Positions 38,722-50,643 of a stretch of 64,000 nt of DNA are shown here, piece after piece. Position numbers and translations under genes: made by a program. The DNA is taken from assembly GCA_027422505.1 (NCBI GenBank), contig JAPQWV010000018.1, positions 14,898,001-14,962,000 on the forward strand, in the 5' to 3' direction. The first letter of the stretch is position 1. Each line of letters starts with the position of its first letter. Under the pieces are notes generated by a model. It was not told where the DNA came from. It did not search any database and worked only from the letters and a program-made list of their open reading frames with translations. This stretch comes from Craterostigma plantagineum. Lineage: Eukaryota; Streptophyta; Magnoliopsida; Lamiales; Linderniaceae.

Positions 38722-38830
38722 GTTTTCTTTCTTGTAAGTCAAAGGGAGTATAGATAGCCCTTTACTTTGTTTTTGAGTTGTGGGATGTAATTATAACTTT
38801 GGTTCCATATTTATAGGAAAGGAGAGCAAT
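38722..38830 (-). promoter_or_regulatory. ACO-like gene core promoter
   Basis: On the minus strand, CCTATAAATATGG at about 38804-38816 is a good TATA box roughly 90 bp upstream of the ATG at 38721. Confidence 0.55.
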
Positions 38831-39485
38831 GGCTTGATGATAAATTATTACCAATATGATGTGTTATTTTAACTAATTGATGCATAGATGAAAGGAATGG
38901 CAGTTAATTAACACTTGAATAAAACCTTACTCTACGGAGAAGTATTCGGTGCATTGGTAGTAACAAACTGTTACTAATTCGCTTAACCATTCCTTTTTAT
39001 ATATATATAGACTATTTGACTAATGATCAGATCTTTTGTGTGTCTTGCGCAGATTTTTGCTTGATTCTTGTTTTTTTGTAAAATTTAAAACTATGGTCTC
39101 ATTTGTAAGGTTTAGGTGATCGATTGATTGTAAAGCATTATTGTATTTGAATGAATAAATTTGAAAAACAACTATACTATTGAGATGAGTAGTTGTTACT
39201 ATGCTTGCAGATTCATCTGAGAATATATGCTTGAAAAATGTCAAATGGGATTTAAGTATGTGGTTTTCCATGGTACTCTTTGTTAAATGATGTTAGCATT
39301 TTTGTACGCTCAAATGCGTGTGATATACAATATATAAATTTATACTAAAAGTAGAGGGGTAAATTTGAATTTACAATAAGAAATGTAGTGGGTGGTTTCC
39401 TTTTATTTTAATATTAATTTTTAATTAATTTAAATTGACAAACTAAACTTACAGTTTATCCCAAGTTATGAGGCTTAATAAAATA
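38831..39485. other. Intergenic, no gene seen
   Basis: AT-rich. The stretch at 39340-39485 resembles Helitron-flanking sequence but has no clear boundary. Confidence 0.4.
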
Positions 39486-39729
39486 CTAGTATGTGTAGCA
39501 CACCCAACGTGTGTGCAAATATATCATATTATTTTATATTTTTCAAATTTTTTATTAATAAAGTAGTTTAAAAAATTAAATTTTGATTTACGGGTAAATG
39601 TATAATAAATGAAAATATTATGTGTAAAGTTGTAATTTGACAAAATTAAAGGTAAGATTGTAAATATACATTTATTAAATTGACAGACTAAATGTGGGAG
39701 TTATAGCACTCTTTATATAATAGTATAGA
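39486..39729 (-). mobile_element. Small non-autonomous Helitron
   Basis: 244 bp. The minus-strand 5' end is TCTATACTATTATATAAAGAG, following an A. The 3' end is the hairpin GCACACGTTGGGTGTGC and then TACACATACTAG, preceding a T. Confidence 0.8.
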
Positions 39730-40143
39730 TAGTATAGATAATATTGTATAGATTAGTATTTGAAAACAGTGCAATGTATTTAGGTGCCTTTTATCAAAAG
39801 TAGCAGCCCTGTAAAGTGGGGGGTGGGGGGGGGATTAACATAAGTAAAAGTGTTTTTACTTCCAATGGGCGGTTTGTACATGGATTTTTCTTGAAATTAG
39901 TTAATTATTAAAAAAAAAGTATAGCTTGTTGGCTCCTAATTATGATAAAAAATAGTTTATACAAATGAAAAAGTGTAAAGATTTAAATAACATCATTAAG
40001 CAAGATGCAACATAGATTTGAATATCATTGTAGTTTTGGACCAATATTACAAACGTCCATTTCAAGTGACAGTTGACATGATTTAAATTTATATAATTGA
40101 CGTTCTGATACCTTCGAGATTCATAAACGTACTATATTGTTTT

Positions 40144-40574
40144 TGTGATGCCCGGGGCCAAAGAGCCGGTGATTGCTGGTGCCAGAGAGGGGCACGGATA
40201 TGGAGCGGCTCCTGGCAGGCTACTAGGCGAAAGGATACAGAACGAACCGATCTGACACTCGAATGACAGGGGATCCTGAGACTGACAATGTATGGGCGTG
40301 TCAGGCTAAGAATCGAATAAGAGAATTGATAGTATTACTCATATCACCAATGTCGACCTACATTTTCGGGGGTCCATCTATAAAAACTCCGAAGTTAAGC
40401 GTGCTTGACTTGGGGCAATCTAGGGATGGTGGGTGTGAGCGTGCTTGCAGGCTGAAAGGTTAACTGGTGATACAGTTGGGCCATACTATCAGTAGGAGTG
40501 TGGTGGGCCCAACTCCACTAATCCCGGTAGGAACCGATGCTACAGTGACACCCGGTACAGGATGGGATGTTACA
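40144..40574 (+). mobile_element. Cassandra-like solo LTR carrying 5S rRNA-derived sequence
   Basis: A 431-bp block from TGTGATGCCCGGGG to GGGATGTTACA (TG...CA ends). At 40370-40437 it contains ACTCCGAAGTTAAGCGTGC and TAGGGATGGTGGGTG, matching the internal control region of plant 5S rRNA with changes. LTRs with an embedded 5S sequence define the Cassandra TRIM family. No second LTR is nearby, so it is a solo LTR. The 5-bp flanks (GTTTT, ATTTT) agree at only four positions. Confidence 0.65.
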
Positions 40575-40800
40575 ATTTTTCCCCGAAAATCACACTTATA
40601 TTATCTGAGGATACATTCATATGATTAATGAACAATTAAAGAGAAGATGGATACTTTACTATCTCTTAATCAAAACATTCATTTGATAAAACGTTCTTTA
40701 CCATGGTTAAAGTGATCGTTATATCTATACTCTTTTACAAACATTCTGGCCCCGATAAAAACTGTACAATAGATTGTATTTGGTATGTCAATTTACTTTA

Positions 40801-41215
40801 TCTATACTCTGTTATTAAGGCTCGGGTTTAGGTTAAACCGTATTTTATTCTGTCATAAATAATAGTCAACTGAAAAAACATCTCACTACATAATAGTTTT
40901 ACATTTCCAAATTAATCCTTCTACTTTTAGTAAATTATTATGTTATAATTACTATACATCATATATATCACAAGTATGAGTATGTAAAAGTATTAATTTT
41001 TAACATAATCTATAAAAAAATAAATTAGAAATAAAAAGCACCCACTAACTATTGATTCAAGAAAACCACTCATTTAACTTAATAATATGAAATACAATAT
41101 ATAGTATTTAAAAAATATATAAAATTAACATTACATACTATTTGAAAAAATGATTTACATTTTTGAATTTTAATGTTTTATTGAGCACATACATTGAATG
41201 TGCTAATATTACTAG
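40801..41215 (+). mobile_element. Non-autonomous Helitron
   Basis: 415 bp. It starts TCTATACTCTGTTATTAAGG after an A. It ends with the hairpin GCACATACATTGAATGTGC and then TAATATTACTAG, before a T. Confidence 0.75.
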
Positions 41216-41489
41216 TTTGTAGAAATTGTGTCCAAATTCACAAATAATATTTTTTGTCTCTGTAAATCATTTTTATACTTGCCTCTAATATATTTTATAC
41301 TTAACAAGACGATTAAGAATATCGTAGTTAAGTAATTACCTCATAATATTCCCCGATCACTCGAAAGCGTCATTTCGTATAACGCTTTTCCGCGCTTAAA
41401 TGCGAAAGTTCACATGGGTGAAAACTGGGCTAATTAATAATTTTATGGTGGGCCGACCTGCGAATGGTAATAGTAAACCTAATTCAACT

Positions 41490-41730
41490 CTATAAATACA
41501 GAGTCGCATCCCCGGGCGTCATACGCGAGGCAGCCGATGTTTTAGGTTTTACCTTCAATACATAAAAAAATCGAAAAGTTCTCAATAGATCTCAAAATTG
41601 AAATTCTACAAGTCAACAGCAGTCGACGCCAGCCATGATGAAAGAAATGTGGCCCATATATTCCAAATCTAGAGAGAAAAACGTTCGCTCCACAAACCGC
41701 TGGAGCGAAACCTTGAAAAGTTACGGTATG
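41490..41730 (+). other. Candidate promoter and small first exon
   Basis: TATA box CTATAAATA at 41491-41500, preceded by TGGGC motifs at 41427 and 41452. An ATG at 41635 opens 31 codons (MMKEMWPIYSKSREK...) ending at TACG/GTATGC, a good donor. The peptide is not recognised and no second exon is evident. It could be a short gene or an upstream exon of the 43003 gene. Confidence 0.3.
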
Positions 41731-42599
41731 CTTTCGCTTTTTTGTTTCAGCATTTTATTTCTTAGTTTCTGAACACGAATGATCTCGGGTTTGATTTTAT
41801 TTTTTCATATTAACGTGTTTCTAGTAAATTTTGAAATTGAAATATATGTATTTTTGGACACAAAATTACTCGCTTGTTTGTATCAAAGCAAAGGGAGTGA
41901 AGATTAGTTCCATTTTGTGTAATAAATTGATAATGATTTATTCGGATCCATCACATGCCTTATTACATTATGTCACGTTTTGTTTATTCTGATTGGTTTA
42001 TAAAGTTTCCGTTTCCGTGGTAATGTTGATTGGGCTTAGCTTAATATTGGGCTAAGTCCAATAAGGAAAAGCCCATAAAGCCTAACAAGATTATCATTTC
42101 TTAAAGTCATACATATATTAGTACGAAGTTACTATCATTTTCCACCCCTTTAAACTGCAATCAACCCATATTAAAACATGAGTAGTATCGAAATCTCAGG
42201 GCAATAAAAATCACAGCTGTAAGGCAGTGGTAAAGAATCTTTTTTGACCTATATACTGTATTAAAATCTTTGGTTCAGAGATTACACACAGTAGTTACTA
42301 CTTTACCTTCCTTGGTGTCTCATATGGGGAAAAAAACAAGATAAGAACACAAAGGCCCCGCCACCTTTAGCATGCATATCCGTGTGTTAACGTTGGAAAG
42401 AAGAAGTTAATTAATTGTTGTATTTATTCACCTATGTACGTTACTGTATTTATTACCCTCGTCCCTCTCTTTGTCTTCTCCGTTTGTGTGTGTGTGTTGA
42501 GCAGTGAACAAAAAGGTTTTCTTTTTAATTGTAAGTCCACTCTTTCTTTTCGTGATTTTTTTTTATGTTTTGGGTTTTGTTTGTTCGATGCTTTTTTCT

Positions 42600-42880
42600 T
42601 CTTGTGATTTCACTTTTTTTTTTGTTTTGCTGTTTCTATTCAAGATTTTTCAGGTTTCCGTAAGGTGTTCTCTATGTTCTTTCTTGTTTGTGCTTTTTTC
42701 TTGTGATTTCACGCCTCGTTGGTCGTTTCAACGCAAGTTTTTTTTCAGGGTTTTCGTATGGAGTTTCCTCTGTTCTGTTCTTTCTTAGGTGCTTTTCTCT
42801 TTGTGATTTCACATCTTTTTGGTTGTTTTTAATGCAAAGATTTTTTCGGGTTTTCCTCTGTTTAGTTTGCCTGAGTAATA
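42600..42880. repeat. ~95-bp imperfect tandem repeat, three units
   Basis: TTGTGATTTCAC recurs at about 42602, 42701 and 42803. Each copy is followed by a T-rich stretch and GTTTTC or TTTCAGG. It lies in the probable leader region of the gene starting at 43003. Confidence 0.7.
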
Positions 42881-43002
42881 ATGGCGCTCATCTCTTTTAA
42901 GTAAGACACAGAAATTTCTCTCCATTCACTGATTTTCATTACATCCTTTTTCACTTCGTCTTCCTCTTCCCAGAATCTGTCTACAGAAGCTTTCTCCAAA
43001 GA

Positions 43003-46000
43003 ATGCCGACGTCGCGCGTGGGACCCACCGAGCAAGTCGTCGAAGCCTTCATCGAAAACCTCGTCGAGCCCTACTTAATCAGATTCAGAGTCTCCGAGGC
43101 TCACGCGCCGCCGTTAGAATCCCAATTAGTCATCGCAAAGCAGGTCCCTTTTTTTTCTTCCTCTTACATCGATTCCCCTTTACACTACTCATCCTTTCTC
43201 TCACAAAATCAAACGTTGTCCCAATTTTTTTTTCCTCTTAAACAGATTCACGCCGCCGCACTTCTCTACAACTACTACCACCGTAGGCAGAACCTCTCCC
43301 TCGAATTCCTCGACGTTGTCTCCTTCTCCAAGCTAGCCATGAAAGTCAGGCCAGTTCTTACATCTTGCATGAAGATGACTAAAAGAATCAACGCCTCAGA
43401 TTTGGTCAAGGAAGAAGATCAGTTTTCGCTGATCGAAAAGTACATTAGGGACGCCTGCGAACTATCCCTTTCCTTAGACCCATCGAAAGATTCGCCCGAC
43501 GTGGAAAAGTTTCCCATCTCAAAAGTCGCTGTTCTCCTCGTCGATTCTGACAAGCAGATATGCTTCCTCAACTACTGTAAGTACCTCGACGGAGTTTGGT
43601 CGCTCATCGAAAGGGACGTTGACGAAATCGAAGGCTCGAAAGCATTACCTTTGGAAATCCCGGGCTTGAAAAGGAGGAGGGACGATTTCAGAGAGTCGAA
43701 CGAGGAAAGAGAGCTTCTTAAAGTGGCTTACGATGCTGTCAAGGAAGAAACTGGTATGTAATTTCTTTTCTGGGCTGTTATTATTTCTTGACTTCAAGCT
43801 TCGATTTGAGGTTTCGTATTCGTTTCAGGCATCGAAAGTTCGAATCTTGCTGTACTAAAGTCGCATAAAACGCATTCGCTGACTAAGGCGAAGTCTGCTG
43901 TGAAGTGCTACATAATGCAGTGTTCTCAGCCATTCGTAGTGACGAACGCTGTTCAGCTGAGCACCCTAGTCGAGAGGTTAGTTAGTTAGTGCACCTTTCT
44001 ATGTAGTAATCGGGCGAATTCGTTCGTCCTTGAACAAATTTTCGCTTTCTATTTTTTCGTGAAAATCGCCAGTTTGCAAGGGCCGTTGGCTCAGAAGTTT
44101 CTAGAAAGTTGGACGGTTACGCCTGTTGTCGAGCATTTTCCAATCCTTCCTTACGCCACTTTCATATCTGCTTGGCTTTGGGGGTATGGCTTTGGCGTCG
44201 ATTTTCTTTCATGCAATTTTCGTATCTTACCTGTGTCTGAAAAAATGAGATTAAGCTTTAGTACTAAATTTCTTTTTTGGTCTGTGATTCAGATGTTGTG
44301 GGAAAGAGAAGAGCATCGAATCGGCGCTTTCTAGAAGCTTCCGCACGGAAGAAGAAGACGACGATCGAAAGAAGAAGCCCAAGCATAAGAAGGCCGAAAT
44401 CAGTGTCAGCTCTCAACTTCAAATTACCGAAAAAAGCGCAGAATTTAAAGGCAAGTCCGAGCAAAAGCTTAGCTTCGTCGACTTCATGGAAGAAGGCGAA
44501 ATCAGAAGCTCTCCAAATGAGGCGCTGGTTAGCCATGACAAGGATTTTAAAAATTATTCTCCGATCGTTTCCGACAAGTCGGAAGAAAACGGAAGCGACG
44601 AAGAATTTCCCGAAAAAGGAGGCTCGAAGAGCGCAAAGACGCCTTTTTTCGGCCCTTCGAAGGAAATAGTAAGAAAAAAACAGAACGACTCGGCGAAAAG
44701 TGGGCCCGAAAAAAAGAACAAACGTACGACTGAGAGGCGCAGCTTCGGACTCCACATAGCCGCCGACGCCGCTTCTGTCGAGTCCCAGGTAAGAATTAAC
44801 TAACCCTTTTTTTTATTACAACATGCAAGTGAGTTTGTGCATATACAGTAGAACCTCTATAAATTAATAATAAAATCTTCTTGTCCCGGATTGGACCTTT
44901 GTAAACACCAAATTCAATAACATAATTAGTTTTCGGAGAATCCCTTTATAAATATTAATTCTCGTTCAAAATCTCAAATAATAATTCACAAATATTGCAA
45001 CTATAAATATTAGGATTATTTGGTAAAATATAGATATATTGTTACTAGCTTTTTCTTCAAATCTAGTTCTAATTTGATTTCATTGTTAACTTTTAAACTG
45101 CAGGCTAGATTTTCAAAGAAAATATACGAATACTAAATAAAATGAACTTATTTTTCTTAAATTAGTAGAATATTAATTTTTCGATATACTAATGTCTCTC
45201 TAAATTAATAGCATTTAATGGCCCCGATGTTATTAATTTGTAGAGGTTTTACTGTATATATATACATATATAATTCTTTGTATTCTTCTGAATTTTGATT
45301 ACTAGGGCGAAACGGCGGATAATTCGAAGCTCGTTTATAGCGATCATAAGGAGCAGGCAGAGAACTGTGCCGAGCTGATTTTATCTCGCCGTGAGAACGG
45401 GCCGGTGGGCCCATTTGAAACGGGTCGGTTCGCCCCGGCGGGCTGGAGCAAGGTTGCCTCGGATGGGATTCTCGACGACGCGCTGGCGCTTCTCAACCGA
45501 AGGAGACAAGACTTGGTGATTAGTTAAATCTTCTTTTATCTCCGTAATTTTGTGCGACGTAATGATTATTTTTTTTTGTATTTTCACGGCAGTACTCTCA
45601 GTTTTACTCGTTCGAGGATAAGCTCACTACGTACGAGGATTACATCGAGCGTATAAGGGACGGTAAGTCAATCTTGATTGTCTATCAATCGAAAAAAAAA
45701 GAAAAAAAATTAATCTTTTTTTTTTCTCTAGGCGGCGATGTAGATCTGGCCCGTCAGTGCGTTATATCGATCCTCGGCGGAAACAGTGGTTTGCTTGATG
45801 AAAACGATGGCTCGGGGAATTCTATGCCATTTTTCCTCGGGAAATCTTCGTGCAATGTTAGTGCCCTAGTTTGGCGAAGCGAAAATGTTTTGAATTGCTT
45901 GTTTTTCGACCTAATTCGTTTTCTTACATTATCATAGGACTTGGAGTACATATGCCTGAGGAACAACTGGAGGCTCCCGAGGTACTTCGTGGAGCCTATC

Positions 46001-46379
46001 GACGGTGAGAGCGTAGTGCTTTAGAGTGCGTTGGTATACAGAATTCGATGCAGGAAAAAATAAAGGAAAAGTGTGATTGTACGACGCAGAAAGTTAACTT
46101 AAAGTAATTCGACACGTAGCTTTACGTTTTCCTTTTCGTTTCCGCATCGAAATTTGCATACCAGTCGCGCACTTGATATGAAAAAAAAAACGAAGTAAAT
46201 GAGGACTTATTAATTCGTTACGTTTTTTTCGTGCAGGCAAATTCAAGGCGCAGGTGTTTGTTATAAGTAAGGGAATAAGCCTAAGATCGGAGGGCGGAGT
46301 TGAGTCCAAGCCTTACGAGGCGAGGGAATCTGCGGCGGCGGAGATGATTCTCAACGTAAAGAACACATTTGGGAAATGA
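43003..46379 (+). CDS. 672-aa protein with C-terminal dsRNA-binding-like domain, ten exons
   Basis: Exons: 43003-43143, 43246-43753, 43829-43976, 44073-44183, 44293-44788, 45306-45515, 45593-45662, 45732-45856, 45938-46004, 46237-46379. All are GT-AG and phases close to give 672 aa. The N-terminal half is an unrecognised, mostly helical domain. Exon 5 is a Lys/Glu/Ser-rich, probably disordered and nuclear-type linker (RKKKPKHKK). The last two exons resemble a dsRBD: a first helix LEYICLRNNWRLPRY, then the strand KFKAQVFV, SEGG, and a terminal AAAEMIL helix, the usual order alpha-beta-beta-beta-alpha. This suggests an RNA-linked role, but no catalytic domain is visible and the name is inference. 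Introns 5 and 9 each contain a MITE, and a large MITE lies in the 3' flank. Confidence 0.8.
44844..45256. mobile_element. MITE in intron 5 of the dsRBD-like gene
   Basis: About 413 bp with ends TACAGTAGAACCTCTA and the inverted TAGAGGTTTTACTGTA, also sharing TATTAATTT/AAATTAATA just inside. The flank is TA-rich, so a TA duplication cannot be told apart. The superfamily is uncertain. Confidence 0.75.
46023..46174. mobile_element. ~150-bp MITE in intron 9 of the dsRBD-like gene
   Basis: Palindromic: AGAGTGCGTTGGTATACAG at one end, and CTGGTATGCAAATTTCGATG then the GCGCACTT terminus at the other. The middle has GATTGTACGACG, as in the copies at 6821-6973 and 49476-49627. No clear duplication is visible. 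Confidence 0.65.
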
Positions 46380-46564
46380 TTCAGTTTTTCTTATGCATTT
46401 TGAACTTTCTTATTGAATCCTTTGTCATGCGTTTTGGGATTTGTTTCCTTTCCTTGGATTTGAATGCTTTGAACTTGTGTTTTGATTTGTCTTTATGGAT
46501 GATCATCGACTTGCTTGCTTTTTTCTTTAGGATATCATTTCTGCTTTGGTTTATGTGTTTTTTC

Positions 46565-47360
46565 TAGAGATGTCAATACGGGCCGGCCTGAAACCCGCCA
46601 AAGCCTCGGCCTAAAAAGCAAGGCCCGCACCGCCCACTGGCGGGTCGCGGGTCCAGGCGGGCTGGCCCGCCCAACTTAAAAAAATAGTAAATAAACCATT
46701 TAAATCTACCAACAAGCAACAATCAAGAACAAATAACAATAATCATCATTAATCAACCAATCCAAATCCCACATTGTAGCCGAACTATCCCCTTCATTAA
46801 CACTTACGGAAGACTCAATGTCAGGCATATTCAAATCGCAATAGTCAAGAACGCACGCAGCTGAAAAACCTAAAAAAGAGAAATACCCAACCACTTGGGG
46901 AGGCCGAGCAGTGGTCTGGATGTGGAGGGGATCGAGCAACACTTGCGGGAGGGGGCCGAGCACCGTCCGGCTGTGGAGGGGGTCGCGGCTGTGGAGGGGG
47001 TCGAGCGGCGTCCGGCTGTGGAGGGATTCGATGATGACCGGTGCCGTGAATATGAGGTTGAGAAGCTTAGAGCATGTTTCAATGATGAATAAAATGATTG
47101 TGATAGTGTGATGGAGAAGAAGAGGTCTCAGATTGGGGCACGCACACACAGATATAGGTTTGGCCTTTGGGGTTGGGCTTTTGGGTTCTATGGTTTTGAT
47201 TATTCTTATTAACACAAGCAGGCCAGCCCGCGGGTTGACGGGCATCACCCCGCCAAAGCTCGCGCTGGTCCGTTGTGATAGGGCCTAAAAAATCTGGGCC
47301 CAACCCGCCCCCTTATGCTAGGTGGGGCGGGCTGGCCCGCGGGCCAGATGGGCATCTCTA
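46565..47360. mobile_element. hAT-like MITE with GGCCCGC words
   Basis: A 796-bp element with perfect 8-bp duplications GTTTTTTC (46557-46564 and 47361-47368). The ends are TAGAGATGTCAATACGGGCC and the inverted TAGAGATGCCCATCTGGCCC, with GGCCCGC, GGCGGG and GGGCCTAAAAA words on both sides. Its left end lies 186 bp after the stop codon at 46379, probably within or near the 3' UTR of that gene. Short frames inside it have no domain. Confidence 0.88.
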
Positions 47361-47368
47361 GTTTTTTC

Positions 47369-48935
47369 TCTCCTTATTGATTTTGTTTCATTTAGGGTAA
47401 AATTTCAAGAAGATTTTGTTTTCTTTTTTTCAAAAAAGTTTCGCTAAATAACTAGTAAATTTACGGGTTCAGATTCTCTGTTCCACTCTTTTGTACATTT
47501 TTTGTCCTACAACACGGATTCTTGACAAGTGTCCAATCCAGGGTTCAGATTTCCTCCCGTTTATTTTATTTATAATTTTCTAATACATATTTCACCAAAT
47601 TTTAAAATCTTCATTGTTTCATTAAATTTATATGATATAATCAAATAAACATTTCTATTTTATTATTTATTTCTTTACGATCATATTGATATCCATATCT
47701 TCTATTTTTCAATATTTATAAATATTATTTTATTTGTATATTATAAAATATGGCACAAATTGTGGGATAAAAGTTGGGATAGGAGATCCGGTTCCCAAAT
47801 TTACAGAGGTTAAAGAGCCTAAATGCGCCCTCCGAATACATTGGCAAATCTGGAGGGAAGAAAGCTCTCACTAGAGAGAAACAAACACAAACAAAGGATA
47901 AAAACACAAACAAACTCGAAAAAAATCAAGACAAAAAAATCAAACAAGAGAAGTAAAGAACATACTACAGATAGATCTAACATTCCGAAATGCTGGCTAT
48001 CAAATTTGATCTACGACACTCTCCACTTTCTCCAACTTCCACTTTAAAACATGTTTTCTTCGAGAATTGCACTCCCACAAAGTGAGGAATGAGCTCCACA
48101 ACGGGAGATATGAGCTCCTATAAGAGGAGAAAAAGGCTCCCAAAATCGGAAGACTACGAACACACAACAATACAAGCTATCGCAACAAGCAAATTACCAA
48201 ACACACAAATGTAACACGCTTTCAAGCAAACGAGAACAACGAACACACCAGACAAACACAACGCAAGCGAAGAAACCCCATAGAAATATAAACCACATAA
48301 CAATACACAAACTCTATCTGGAACAGAAAATGACTAAAAAGCAAAACAAATGAACATTCCTCACCAAAACATAAGCAACACAACCCAAAAGAGCACAACA
48401 AGCATAACAACACATCACCAAACAACGGCGAAACTAAAGTACGAACAAAGAAAGCACAACATAAAAAAAAGGAAAACATAACTAGCAAAGAGACTAAAAA
48501 GTGAAAAAACACTGGTGATTCATTCCCCTCCTCACCAAAGAACACGGTGATCCCTCTCTCCCCCGCGACAAACCCTCCACCCCAAAAAAAATTTCACTAA
48601 GATTGAATTCTGCATATAAAGCTTATTTTATTTAAATCTCGATAAATCATACACGGCGGTGAACTTGCAAGTTTGCAGTGTGAAGGCATTTAGAATTGAC
48701 ATAATCTAAGGACGTTCTTAAATTGCATCGATTTCGAAATTTAATGTCCTTTGAAAAAAAAAAGAAAGAAATTTAATGTCCTTGAATTGCAACGCATTTG
48801 AGTGTCCTTTTAAAGGCCCGAAAGCAGAACATAGTTGAACACAAAAGACAACTATACTTTTTATCACAATAATGTATATATTTACAATAATTCATGGGAT
48901 ACGTAAACCAACAACAACACGTAAACATGTGTACT
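47369..48935. other. Intergenic, no gene identified
   Basis: AT-rich from 47369 to about 47800. Then about 800 bp (47800-48590) is strongly strand-biased (A-rich on plus, T/G-rich on minus), resembling the untranslated end of a retroelement, but no domain or boundary is visible. The last ~300 bp may include the 3' UTR of the PDV1-like gene. Confidence 0.35.
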
Positions 48936-50142
48936 TTAACCTCTCCCTCGCAAAACATCCAACTCTAAAACTCCTCCAGAATCTCCGGACAACATATTAT
49001 CGTTATTACCGTTGAACAGCCTAACTTTCTTGCAAAACACAACGGTCGAATACATAGCAGCGAACATGGCGCCGAATTCGAACGCAAACCTAATAGTCCT
49101 CGAAAGAAAACCGCCGCCCTTCTCAATTTTGGAGCCATTCTTCTTCGTTTTCGCCTCGAACTCACTATCATTATTACCGTTTCGCTCGAGAAACGAAATT
49201 AGTTCCTCGAGAACGCCGAGCTTGGCGGCGTCTTCCTTGTCCGAAAACTGATGTATTCGTTCTGTGAGTAACTTCCTACTTCGGTCCAGACGTTCGTACC
49301 ATTCTTCTCCCTTCCTCTCGTGACGCGATTGAATCCTCTGAGCATCGCTAAAATAACGATCATTAGAGAAAAGCGAAGGAGATGATATTGTATTTAATCG
49401 AAGTCACGTAATTATTTTTTTTAGTCATGTATATCATGTCGGGTGGCGTTATGCAGAGGTCACTATTTTGCAATTGAGGCTCTGTTCGGTTTACGGATTT
49501 TGACGTGGAAAAGAAAAGGAAAAATTGATGGTACGATACGTGAAACGTAATATACAATGATTTAATGGGTATGACCACATTTTTCTTTTCTTTTCTGCAT
49601 CAAATTCCGCGGACCAAACGCACGCTTAAGGACAATCACACCATATTATGTTTACAGCGTTAGTTGTTTTCAATTTTCAAAGCGTTTCTCTTTTAAACTT
49701 AGTGAACGCCACCCACACCTAACCAACTAAAAGGTTGGAAACCTAATACGAGAGCTGATTCTGACGCCGATTCCAAGCTAAAAATTATATTTATGGCTTT
49801 ACCTGTTCTCAAATTTCTTCGTATCCTAAAAATTTGCCACCATTTTAATTAGGCATTTGTACAAAGACAACCAACCTAATATACTTGACTAAAAAATAAT
49901 TAAGACGGTCGAGATATCATCTATGATCGAACCTGTAAATGCACGAGATTGTCGTGGACGTCCCTAAGCGAATCCCTTAAGCCTTTCATCCTCTCCCTTT
50001 CGTCTTCCTCCGTTACGTCAACCATTGAGCAACGCTTGCAAAAAATGCGGCCATTGTTATCTATTTTCTCGCCGATCTCGTCGCACAAACTCAGTATCTT
50101 CCGAGCGATGGCATCCAAATGGTCTCTTTCCGAGAGCTCCAT
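48936..50142 (-). CDS. PDV1-like plastid division protein, two exons
   Basis: Minus-strand exons 50142-49933 (70 codons) and 49337-48936 give 203 aa. Exon 1 starts MELSERDHLDAIARK and holds a charged helical stretch ending GLRDSLRDVHDNLVHLQ. Exon 2 continues with HERKGEEWYERLDRSRKLL and LGVLEELISFLERN, a coiled-coil pattern that follows plant PLASTID DIVISION1 (EQSRILL...GVLEEALAFV). A single membrane segment (FAFEFGAMFAAMYSTVVF) is followed by a short tail ending LDVLRGRG. PDV1 also ends in a terminal Gly, needed for its partner PARC6 in the intermembrane space. PDV1 sits in the outer plastid envelope and recruits the dynamin ARC5. This protein is shorter than Arabidopsis PDV1 (272 aa). The acceptor CTCAG/AGG was chosen over an upstream AG because only it keeps frame. 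The intron holds a MITE. Confidence 0.65.
49476..49627. mobile_element. ~150-bp MITE in the PDV1-like intron
   Basis: Ends GAGGCTCTGTTCGGTTTACGG and, inverted, AAGCGTGCGTTTGGTCCGCGG. The middle shows GGTACGATACGTGAAACG. It is the same family as the elements in DGAT1 intron 7 and the dsRBD-like gene intron 9. Confidence 0.65.
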
Positions 50143-50643
50143 GCGACTAATTTCATTACATAGTCGAAGGATTGCGTGTTTTTGTTTTTGTTTCGATTTT
50201 TTCCTTACTATTAGGAACCACGAAACTTGGTATATATTCAGGGAAGTTGAGATGATCAGAGCCCACACCTTTTTTCTTGTATGGTGTGTATTGAACTTCC
50301 AAGTGTACTTTTTGTTTTCATGCTTCTTGTGGTGTTTTTGTCTGCAGGTGAGGAGTGGCACAAGTGATATGTAATAAATAATACACATCCAATCTATTAT
50401 GTTATTGTGTTTTTCTTACTTTTTTTAATTAAATATCATGCCTTCAAATAAATTGAAAAAAGATTTAGTTCGAATATAAATTATGTTTAATATTGTTTTT
50501 AAAATTATTTCAAATCATAAAAGTTGTGTTCGAATTAGGGATTATTGTAATAATGTTAGTTCGTCATTGTTTATAATTGCAAAAGCTTGCAAAAGCAAGT
50601 TGGAGACATCTTCAAGCGCACTGCGGAGGTCATAAGTTCGAAG
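50143..50643. other. Upstream region of the PDV1-like gene
   Basis: No TATA box is obvious. An AT-rich stretch occupies 50400-50560. The last ~60 bp read as a possible coding remnant on the minus strand, cut by the solo LTR, but it is not recognised. Confidence 0.35.

Noticed and set aside
40370..40440. A 5S rRNA gene
   Set aside because: Only the central control-region part is present, with changes, inside a TG...CA LTR-like block; the 5' and 3' ends of 5S rRNA are missing.
42504..42900. Open frames encoding Phe/Leu-rich membrane-like peptides
   Set aside because: They come from T-rich tandem repeats in the leader region of the next gene.
46706..47303. A 180-codon minus-strand frame
   Set aside because: It lies inside the hAT-like MITE at 46565-47360, is made partly of its GGCCCGC-type words, and has no domain.
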